Assembly: GCA_964642165.1 (NCBI GenBank)
Contig: CAZXOC010000065.1
Location: 1 to 29,422 of the forward strand
Source: CAYRVX01 sp964642165
GTDB taxonomy: Bacteria; Planctomycetota; Phycisphaerae; SM23-33
Reading direction: 5' to 3'
DNA length: 29,422 bases
How positions within the stretch are numbered: position 1 is the stretch's first letter; each line of letters begins with the position of its first letter. The notes under the pieces are model-generated. The model ran no database searches, was not told where the DNA came from, and saw nothing but the letters and a program-made list of their open reading frames with translations. Of the stretch, positions 1 through 6,347 are shown one piece after another. Both the position numbers and the translations under genes were made by a program.

Positions 1-790
1 CGGGATAGCCGCGGTTGGAGGGGATCTGCTCCATGATGATGGCGATCTCCTTCAGCGCGTCGGAGAAGGCCGTCATGTCCGTCAGCAGCACCAGCACGCG
101 CTTGTTCTGGAGGGCGAACTGCTCCCCGACGGCCAGGCACAGGTCCGGCGCGAGGAGGCACTCGACGACGGGGTCGGCGGCGGTGTGGATGAACATGATG
201 GTCCGCCCGAGCACGCCGCCCTCCTCGAACGTGTTGCGGAACTTGAGGTAGTCGTCGTGGCGCAGGCCCATGCCGCCGAGGAGGATGACGTCGGCCTCGG
301 CCTGGAGCCCCACGCGGGCCAGCAGCTCGTTGTACGGCTCGCCCGCGACGGAGAAGATCGGGAGCTTCTGGCTCTCCACGAGCGAGTTGAAGATGTCGAT
401 CATGGGGATGCCGGTCTGGACCATCGTGTCCGGGCGCCGGCGCTTGATGGGGTTGACGGCCGGGGAGCCGATGGGCACGTCCTTGCCCTCCACGGGCGGG
501 CGGTCGTCCCGCGGGCGGCCCGACCCGTCGAAGACGCGTCCCAGCAACTGCTCGCTGAACGGCACCTGCATGGGGCGCCCGAGAAACCGCACCTTGTCGC
601 CGGTCGAAACGCCCTCCGTGCCGGCGAAGACCTGCAGGCTCACCTGGTCGCTCTCGAGGTGGATCACCTGGGCCAGGGACGAGCCCCTCTCGCCGCTGAT
701 GACGGCCAGCTCGTCGTACCCGACGCCGGTGGCCGTCACGGTGACCACGTTGCCGGCGATCCGCGTGATGTGGTCGTAGTACTTCCTCAT
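1..790 (-). CDS. atpB: V-type ATP synthase subunit B (partial, 3' end outside window)
   Basis: This is the non-catalytic nucleotide-binding subunit that alternates with subunit A in the hexameric head of the rotary V/A-type ATPase, on the cytoplasmic face of the membrane. The first 263 codons are present (usual length about 430-460), and the frame is still open at the left edge. The protein opens with MRKYYDHITRIAGNVV, then shows GxPMQVPFSEQLLGRVFDG. Family-typical stretches follow: NPIKRRRPDTMVQTGIPMID, LPIFSVAGEPYNELLARV, MGLRHDDYLKFRNTFEEGG and LLTDMTAFSDALKEI. There is no Walker A lysine loop, which is normal for B. Its ATG overlaps the stop of the A gene in an ATGA, so translation is probably coupled. 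The identification is firm. Confidence 0.96.
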   Translation of the reverse strand, partial: MRKYYDHITRIAGNVVTVTATGVGYDELAVISGERGSSLAQVIHLESDQVSLQVFAGTEGVSTGDKVRFLGRPMQVPFSEQLLGRVFDGSGRPRDDRPPVEGKDVPIGSPAVNPIKRRRPDTMVQTGIPMIDIFNSLVESQKLPIFSVAGEPYNELLARVGLQAEADVILLGGMGLRHDDYLKFRNTFEEGGVLGRTIMFIHTAADPVVECLLAPDLCLAVGEQFALQNKRVLVLLTDMTAFSDALKEIAIIMEQIPSNRGYP

Positions 791-2673
791 GGCTGAGATC
801 CCTCTGGGTCGGGGTCGGTCTCGGTCGTCGCTTCGGCGGCGGCGCCGACGGGCTGAGGGGGCTCGCCCTTCGCGGCGTCCCGGTGCGTGGCGATGAGCTC
901 GTCGATCCGGGCCAGGATGTCCTTGAACTCCTGGGAGGCCTTCTCCAGGTCGACTTCCTCGGGCTCGCCGGCGTCGGCGCCCTCGCCTTCGTCGGCCGGC
1001 TCGGCCTGTTCGCCCGCCAGGGGCGCGTAGTTCCAGTTGCGGAAGAGGTCGCCGATCTCCACGAGCGTCTTGCGGGCCTGCTCCTTCGACTCGACGTCGA
1101 CGTCGAGGTCGACGACCTCCAGGACCTTGTCGAAGACGAAGCGTTGGCGCGCCGCCGGCGTGGCGGCGTCCACCTTGTCGAAGGCGTTCTGCTGGAGGTA
1201 GACGTTGTCGAAGAAGTCGGCCTTGAGGGCAACGATGAAGTCCTCGATGCTCGTGCCTTCCTCGCCGACGACGGTCATCATCTGGCGGACCTCGCTCCCG
1301 CGGCGCAGCAGGGCGCGTATCCGGGCGACCTTGTCCAGATCGATGATGCCCGTGTACTTGCTCCAGGACTCCAACGGGTCGATGGCCGGGTAGCGCCGCG
1401 CGTCGCTGCGGGCCCGGCTGAGCCCCTCGAACGCCCCGACCACCTTCAGTGTGCCCTGCGTGACGGGCTCCTCGAAGTTCCCGCCGGCCGGGCTGACCGA
1501 TCCGCCGATCGTCAGCGATCCGTGGCGCCCGTCCCTCAGCTCGATCTGACCGGCCCGCTCGTAGAAACCGGCGATGCGGCTCTCGAGGTAGGCCGGAAAG
1601 GCCTCCTCGCCGGGAATCTCCTCCAGCCGGCCGGACACCTCGCGCATGGCCTGCGCCCAGCGGCTGGTCGAGTCGGCCAGGAGAATCACGTCGAGGCCCA
1701 TCTGCCGGTAGTACTCGCCCAGCGTCGCGGCGGTGTAGACCGAGGCCTCCCGGGCGGCGACGGGCATGGCCGACGTGTTGCAGATGATGATGGTCCGTTC
1801 CATGAGCGACCGCCCGGTGCGGGGGTCGGTCAGCTTGGGGAACTCGCGGATGGTCTCGACGACCTCGCCGGCCCGCTCGCCGCAGGCGGCGATGACCACC
1901 ACATCCACCTGGGCGTAGCGGCTGGTGATCTGCTGGAGGACGGTCTTTCCGGCCCCGAACGGGCCCGGAATGCAGTACGTGCCCCCGCGGACGATGGGGA
2001 ACATCGAGTCGATGATCCGGACCTGCGTCACCAGGGGCTCGGTCGGCATGAGACGGCGGCGCGAGACGTTCAGCGGCACCTTGACCGGCCATTCCTGCTG
2101 CATCGTGACGCGGAGCTTCTCGCCGGCGTCGTTGGTCAGCGTGGCGATCTCGTCCTCGATGGTGTACTCGCCGGCGTCGGCGACGGCCTCGAGCTTCCAG
2201 TCGCCCTTCAGCCCGAACGGCGCCATGACTTGGTGCGTGAAGATGCCCTCGGGGACCGTGCCGAGCGTCTCGCCCGCGCGGACGGTCGCGCCGGGCTCGG
2301 CCGTCGGGGTGAACGCCCACTTCCGATCGGTCGGCAGCCCGTGGATGTACACCCCTGGCGTCAGGAAGAAGCCCGTCTCCTCGGCCACCTGGGGCAGGGG
2401 GTTCTGGAGGCCGTCGTAGATCTGCCCCAGCAGCCCCGGGCCGAGCGCTACCGAGAGCATCTCCCTGCGGAACTCGACGGCATCGCCCACCTTCAGCCCC
2501 CGGGTCTCCTCGAAGACCTGGAGGTCGGCCAAGCGACCGCGGATCCGGATCACCTCGCTGAGCAGCTTGGCCCCGTCGCCGCGGCAGCAGTAGCCGACGG
2601 AGTTCTTGACCACGTGCCCCGTGGTCTCGGCGATCACCATGTTTCCGTAGACGGCGACGATTCTTCCAGTCAC
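787..2673 (-). CDS. atpA: V-type ATP synthase subunit A (catalytic)
   Basis: This is the catalytic subunit that hydrolyses or makes ATP in the V/A-type rotary ATPase head. I chose the GTG at 2673 because GAGAGG lies 7 bases upstream and the protein then begins with the expected TGRIVAVYGNMVIAE. A longer frame from 2739 would run back into the end of the preceding gene. The P-loop GPFGAGKT is at about residues 237-244, the catalytic glutamate lies in CGERAGE at about 264-270, and the Walker B region with LLADSTSRWA is at about 331-340. The VxGR-type N-terminal barrel and the bulge region specific to A subunits are present. At 628 residues it is somewhat longer than usual. The extra length is an acidic, low-complexity C-terminal tail rich in Glu, Asp, Pro and Ala from roughly residue 555. 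The gene lies 34 bp after DUF2764 and overlaps atpB by 4 bp. Confidence 0.96.
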   Translation of the reverse strand: MTGRIVAVYGNMVIAETTGHVVKNSVGYCCRGDGAKLLSEVIRIRGRLADLQVFEETRGLKVGDAVEFRREMLSVALGPGLLGQIYDGLQNPLPQVAEETGFFLTPGVYIHGLPTDRKWAFTPTAEPGATVRAGETLGTVPEGIFTHQVMAPFGLKGDWKLEAVADAGEYTIEDEIATLTNDAGEKLRVTMQQEWPVKVPLNVSRRRLMPTEPLVTQVRIIDSMFPIVRGGTYCIPGPFGAGKTVLQQITSRYAQVDVVVIAACGERAGEVVETIREFPKLTDPRTGRSLMERTIIICNTSAMPVAAREASVYTAATLGEYYRQMGLDVILLADSTSRWAQAMREVSGRLEEIPGEEAFPAYLESRIAGFYERAGQIELRDGRHGSLTIGGSVSPAGGNFEEPVTQGTLKVVGAFEGLSRARSDARRYPAIDPLESWSKYTGIIDLDKVARIRALLRRGSEVRQMMTVVGEEGTSIEDFIVALKADFFDNVYLQQNAFDKVDAATPAARQRFVFDKVLEVVDLDVDVESKEQARKTLVEIGDLFRNWNYAPLAGEQAEPADEGEGADAGEPEEVDLEKASQEFKDILARIDELIATHRDAAKGEPPQPVGAAAEATTETDPDPEGSQP

Positions 2674-2707
2674 GGCAGTTCCTCTCGCATGTCGTGGCTT
2701 GGCCGGG

Positions 2708-3418
2708 TCAGCTCCGTCCCGGCGGCGCGGCCGTGGCACGCTCGGCTTCGACGATTCGCTTCCATCGGTGCAGGAGCATCAGCTTGGCCGCGTAGGCGTC
2801 CAACTCATCGTCGGCGAACGAGAACCAGCGGTCGTGCTCGACGAGCCAGGCCCAGCGGGCGGCGTCCAGGGCGCGCAGGGCCGTCAGGGGGTCGCCCGCC
2901 GCCGACCACTCGCCCAGCGCCGCCGTGAAGTCCTCCTCCGGCGCCGCCAGCTCCGGCGCGACGAGGTAGCGCTCGGCGTCGAGGCCCAGGGCCTTGGCCC
3001 GGGCGGAGGCCAGGGCGTTGCGCAGACCCACCTCGTTGGGCACCCACGCGGCGAGGAAGGCGCTGCGCCGGGCCAGGGCGGCCACGCACCGGTAGTACGC
3101 CACCCACACGGCGTCGGTCGGCAAGGCGGCCCCGGCCCGATCGGGGTCCTCGGGCGCCGACAGCGTCGCCGGGAGCGGCTCGTCGCCGCGGGCCTGTTCG
3201 AGGGTCAGGACGGCCGGCTCGGGCTGGGCGATCTCGCCAGCCAGGACCGCCTCGCGCTGGCGGAGATCGTCGCCGAGGAAGAGCGCTTCGGCCTCGCGGC
3301 GCGGTTTCGGCGCGTCGAGGAGGTGCTGGAGGAAGCCCGTCAGGCTCAGGGGCGGCTCGGCCCCCGGATCGCCCAGCGCCGGCAGGGCAGTCAAGAGGTA
3401 GAAGTTCCGACCCGACAT
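2708..3418 (-). CDS. DUF2764 family V-ATPase operon protein
   Basis: This 236-residue soluble, mostly helical protein lies between subunits E and A. It begins MSGRNFYLLTALPALG, which matches the (N/Y)YYLxxGLPxL opening I associate with DUF2764, a family encoded at this exact spot in bacterial V-ATPase operons of Bacteroidetes, spirochaetes and planctomycetes. The rest is Ala/Leu/Glu-rich helix with a WVAYYRCVAALARRSAFL segment and a C-terminal DELDAYAAKLMLLHRWKRI. There is no signal peptide or membrane segment. Its position suggests a stalk or connector subunit, possibly standing in for the C/d subunit that I do not see in the visible part of the operon; that role is inference. The start is supported by TAGGAG immediately upstream, which also includes the stop codon of the E gene. 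Confidence 0.8.
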   Translation of the reverse strand: MSGRNFYLLTALPALGDPGAEPPLSLTGFLQHLLDAPKPRREAEALFLGDDLRQREAVLAGEIAQPEPAVLTLEQARGDEPLPATLSAPEDPDRAGAALPTDAVWVAYYRCVAALARRSAFLAAWVPNEVGLRNALASARAKALGLDAERYLVAPELAAPEEDFTAALGEWSAAGDPLTALRALDAARWAWLVEHDRWFSFADDELDAYAAKLMLLHRWKRIVEAERATAAPPGRS

Positions 3419-3424
3419 GGGCTC

Positions 3425-4060
3425 CTACTCCTGGCCTTCCGTCGCCGCCTTCTGGAGCACCTCGCGAAGGTGCGGGCCGACCAGGTCCATCAGCGTCTCG
3501 ACGACCGACTCGCGGGTCACCTCGACGGTGGAGCCGCCGTGGGTGTACTCGAAGCCGGCATCGGCCAGTGTGCCCTTCAGGTCGATGGCCGGGCGGACCT
3601 TCTCGACGCGCTCCTCCCCGATCTCCTGGAGTGCCCACGAGATGAGCTTCTCTCGCATCTCGGGCGCGACGTTGATCTTCAGGACGTCCCGGCGCTCGAA
3701 GTCCTGCTTGACGTACTCGATGACGATCTCGTGCAGCAGCCGGCCGAGGAAGTCGCTGTCTTTCAGGTGCTGGGCGACGTCCCCGGCCAGGATGGCCGAC
3801 AGGACGCGGGCGAGGGCCGCCTGGAGCCGCAGGACGGCATCCCGGGCCGCCAGCTCCAGTTCCGTTCGCGACCGCGCGAGCGTCTCTTCCGCCTCGGCCC
3901 TGGCGTCCGCGAGGATCTTCTCGGCTTCCTTCCGGGCGTCCTGCACGACCTGCCGGGCCTGTTGTTGGGCCTCGGTGCGGAGTTGGTCGGCCTGCTGCTT
4001 TCCGGCCTGGACGCCTTGTTCCTGGAGCTTTGCTACGAAGGATTCGATCGTGTCAGCCAT
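3425..4060 (-). CDS. atpE: V-type ATP synthase subunit E (peripheral stalk)
   Basis: This 211-residue subunit forms the peripheral stator stalk that holds the ATPase head against rotation. The N-terminal half, about residues 10-75, is a charged coiled coil rich in Ala, Glu, Lys, Arg and Gln. The C-terminal half is the globular domain, with FLGRLLHEIVIEYVKQDF, INVAPEMREKLISWAL and a final GGSTVEVTRESVVETLMDLV stretch typical of bacterial E subunits. It appears to be the first gene of the ATPase transcript in this window. GGAG sits 6-7 bases before the ATG, and only 6 bp separate its stop from DUF2764. The 174 bp upstream are locally AT-richer than their surroundings and probably hold the operon promoter. 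Confidence 0.9.
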   Translation of the reverse strand: MADTIESFVAKLQEQGVQAGKQQADQLRTEAQQQARQVVQDARKEAEKILADARAEAEETLARSRTELELAARDAVLRLQAALARVLSAILAGDVAQHLKDSDFLGRLLHEIVIEYVKQDFERRDVLKINVAPEMREKLISWALQEIGEERVEKVRPAIDLKGTLADAGFEYTHGGSTVEVTRESVVETLMDLVGPHLREVLQKAATEGQE

Positions 4061-4117
4061 GAGCCGCTCCGTGTGCAGGCAGAGACACCATCAACTTAGC
4101 TTTATCGGCTATCTGAC

Positions 4118-4132
4118 CACGCAAGCTGCGTG
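4118..4132. repeat. Short inverted repeat upstream of the ATPase operon
   Basis: Two perfect 6-bp arms, CACGCA and TGCGTG, are separated by 3 bases. They lie in the AT-richer 174-bp gap before the subunit E gene. The repeat could be an operator or a small hairpin in the leader. I could not find a convincing -35/-10 pair around it, so a regulatory role is only a suggestion. Confidence 0.3.
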
Positions 4133-4234
4133 AGTATCTGGAACACGTATTCATAGGCCATCGGCTCGGGAAACTCAAGGAGGATTCGCAACCGCCGGTA
4201 CGAGCACGGTTTCCGGGGGGCAAGGCCTGTCGCT

Positions 4235-4924
4235 TCAGAGGAGTCCTCGCAGCCTCATGGCGTAAACCAGGTGCTGGGCGATGTGGGCGAGGGTGAACAC
4301 CGAAGCGTCGTAGACCAGGTGAAAGGCCGGCTTGCGGGGGAACCGTACGGCATAGACCTTCTCGAGATAGGCGCGCTCGCGTTCCTTGGCGCGGACGCGC
4401 AGGCGGGCCTCCGTCTCCGTCAGCCCCTCCCGGAAGGCCGTTTCCTTCACGCGCCACTCCAGCGGCGCCTCCAGGCGGATGCTCAGGCCGTTCGGCAGAT
4501 CGTGCGTCGCGCCCGCGCCGCCCTGGCCGATGATGATGGCGTGGCCGTCGATGGCCAGCCCGCGGATCAGCGTGGTCATCCGGTTGCGGATCTCGTAGCC
4601 GCTCGGCACGCGATCGCGTTTGAACGCGCGGAAGAAGTCCAGGAACAGCCTCGGCTTGGCGCGGCGCTCCCGCTCGAGCAGACCGGCGGCCTGCTTGGTC
4701 TCCGTGGCCAGCCGGGCGAGGATCTCCTTGTGGTAGATCCGCCAGGTGTGCTCGGCGTCGGCCTCGTCGTTGAGCACCTCCATCAGAAGCAGGCCCAGCG
4801 AGAAGCCGTAGCAACCGTACTGCCGAGAGATCGTCACGAAGGGACCGGCGCTGTCGATCTCCCTGTCGGCTTCCGTCTCCTTGGGATGCTCCTGCATGTT
4901 TTCCTGGAGGGAGACCTCGGCCAT
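4235..4924 (-). CDS. Cytidylate kinase-like family protein
   Basis: This 229-residue protein belongs to the cytidylate-kinase-like group (PF13189 type). Residues 30-40 (VTISRQYGCYG) correspond to the family's ITISRxxGxxG opening, and AIIIGQGGAG with the following NGLSIRLEAPLEWRV corresponds to its second conserved block. Helices rich in Arg and Glu lie between them. True CMP kinases carry a GxxGxGK(S/T) loop, and no such lysine loop is visible here, so the substrate is uncertain. I chose the ATG at 4924 because AAGGAG lies 7 bases upstream; an in-frame start at 4960 would add 12 residues without such a site. A promoter-like pair sits just upstream. It points the same way as the ATPase operon but is separated from it by 174 bp, so shared function is not established. 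Confidence 0.78.
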   Translation of the reverse strand: MAEVSLQENMQEHPKETEADREIDSAGPFVTISRQYGCYGFSLGLLLMEVLNDEADAEHTWRIYHKEILARLATETKQAAGLLERERRAKPRLFLDFFRAFKRDRVPSGYEIRNRMTTLIRGLAIDGHAIIIGQGGAGATHDLPNGLSIRLEAPLEWRVKETAFREGLTETEARLRVRAKERERAYLEKVYAVRFPRKPAFHLVYDASVFTLAHIAQHLVYAMRLRGLL

Positions 4925-4963
4925 CCATGGGCTCCTTCGCGGCAGGGGGCCGCGCGTCACTTC

Positions 4964-4993
4964 ATTCTAAAAGGAGGCCGGCGCAGCCGACAA
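4964..4993 (-). promoter_or_regulatory. Candidate sigma-70 promoter for the cytidylate-kinase-like gene
   Basis: On the minus strand TTGTCG (4993-4988) and TAGAAT (4969-4964) are separated by 18 bp. They match the consensus boxes at 4 of 6 and 5 of 6 bases. The predicted start of transcription, near 4957, would leave a leader of about 33 nt containing the AAGGAG ribosome site of the 4924 start. Confidence 0.5.
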
Positions 4994-5055
4994 CCGTCGT
5001 GTAGAGATTTCCGCGGCGGCGCCGGCTCGCCCGCCGCGTGCAGGGCGATGGCCCC

Positions 5056-6222
5056 TCAGCTTCGGGCCTCCCGCCGCGGGGGGGCCTTGCCGGACGACAG
5101 GCGACCGAAGATCATCCGCCCCGCCGACGTCTGGAGCACGCTCGTGACCGTGATGGCGATCTCCTCGCCGATGTGGTTGCGCCCCTGTTCGGCGACGACC
5201 ATCGTGCCGTCGTCCAGGTAGCCGACGCCCTGGCCGGGCTCCTCGCCGGCGCGGATGACCTTCACGCGCATCGACTCACCGGGCAGGACGGCCGGCTTCA
5301 GGGCGTTGGCCAGGTCGTTGACGTTGATCACGTCCACGCCGCGGAGCTTGGCGATCTTGTTGAGGTTGTAGTCGTTGGTGATGACCCGCCCGTCGAGGTG
5401 TTCCGCCAGGGCCACGAGCTTCTCGTCCACGTCGTCGAAGCGTTCGACGGCCGGAACGTGCGTGTCCAATATGCGAACGTCGAGGCGCTGGCACTTCTGG
5501 AGCTGGTTGAGGATGTCCAAACCGCGCCGCCCGCGGTTGCGCTTGAGCTTGTCCTGCGAGTCCGCGACGGCGTGCAGCTCGGCCAGGACGAATCGCGGGA
5601 CGATCACCTCCGACTCCACGACGCCCGTCTCGGCGATGTCGGCAATCCGCCCGTCGATGATGACCGACGTGTCCAGCAGCACGGGGCGGGCGCCCTTCGT
5701 CTCCTTGGCGAACTCCACGTAGGGGATGACGAAGCGGAAGTCGTCCTTCGTCTGGAGGACGAAGCTGATGCACATGAACACCGCCGCCACGGCCAGCATC
5801 GCCTTGACCACCTCGATGGCGGGCTGCGGCTGGATCCGGAACACGTTGACCACCAGGTCCACCACGATTCCCAGTCCGTAGGCGATCACCAGCCCCGCCA
5901 ACGTCCCGAAGAACAGCCCGCTGAGGACCTGCAATCGCTTGCGCCGCCAGAGCATGTCGACGAGCACCAGCAGGAACGCCGCCGCCACGGGAGCCAGGAT
6001 CAACGCCGAAACGTACAGCTTGGACGACGAGCCTTCCGCCTCGGCCGAGGCCTGGATGTTCACCAGCCTCAGGACCTTCCCGTCCCCCAGGGCGTCGATG
6101 GCTTCCTGGATCGTATCGAACTGCTCGACCTCGACGACCGTTCTGGCGGCCTGGAAGCCGAACGAGATAGCGATCCCCAGCACGATCAGCAGGAAGAGCA
6201 CCCGCACCAGGTGAAGGACCAT
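5056..6222 (-). CDS. Membrane-anchored PIN-TRAM domain protein (YacL-like ribonuclease)
   Basis: This 388-residue protein has four predicted membrane segments (about residues 5-24, 70-91, 100-125 and 138-157), then a PIN nuclease domain (about 180-305), then a TRAM RNA-binding domain (about 314-375). The PIN acidic residues are visible as D184 in LLDTSVIIDGR, E215 in LAEL, D266 in DDVDEKLV and D284 in TNDYN. The TRAM part shows GVGYLDDGTMVVAEQGRNHIG. The order and length match the Bacillus YacL family of membrane-tethered nucleases; the RNA target is not known from sequence. The ATG at 6222 is preceded by GGTGGG. An AT-rich patch upstream (6262-6290) contains TATATT. The short charged tail after TRAM is variable in the family. 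Confidence 0.92.
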   Translation of the reverse strand: MVLHLVRVLFLLIVLGIAISFGFQAARTVVEVEQFDTIQEAIDALGDGKVLRLVNIQASAEAEGSSSKLYVSALILAPVAAAFLLVLVDMLWRRKRLQVLSGLFFGTLAGLVIAYGLGIVVDLVVNVFRIQPQPAIEVVKAMLAVAAVFMCISFVLQTKDDFRFVIPYVEFAKETKGARPVLLDTSVIIDGRIADIAETGVVESEVIVPRFVLAELHAVADSQDKLKRNRGRRGLDILNQLQKCQRLDVRILDTHVPAVERFDDVDEKLVALAEHLDGRVITNDYNLNKIAKLRGVDVINVNDLANALKPAVLPGESMRVKVIRAGEEPGQGVGYLDDGTMVVAEQGRNHIGEEIAITVTSVLQTSAGRMIFGRLSSGKAPPRREARS

Positions 6223-6284
6223 GATCCCACCATCCTTTGGACGAACGTGGTGAGGCGTATGAGCTATATGATTCCGCTGCAGTG

Positions 6285-6313
6285 AATATAACGCGCCCCG
6301 GCGGAAGCGGCCA
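6285..6313 (-). promoter_or_regulatory. Possible promoter of the PIN-TRAM gene
   Basis: TATATT on the minus strand (6290-6285) is a good -10 box. The hexamer 17 bp upstream, TGGCCG, matches the -35 consensus at only 3 of 6 bases. The surrounding 30 bp is one of the few AT-rich patches in the region, which favours a promoter here, but the assignment is weak. Confidence 0.3.
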
Positions 6314-6347
6314 GTGCCTTTGCGCGGCGGTCCGGCCCGGGCCGCGG

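Noticed and set aside
883..2928. Plus-strand frame of 681 codons across ATPase subunit A
   Set aside because: It is the antisense shadow of a certain gene. The product is rich in Leu, Gly, Asp and Arg, without domain motifs. Similar plus-strand shadows over addA and addB were dropped for the same reason.
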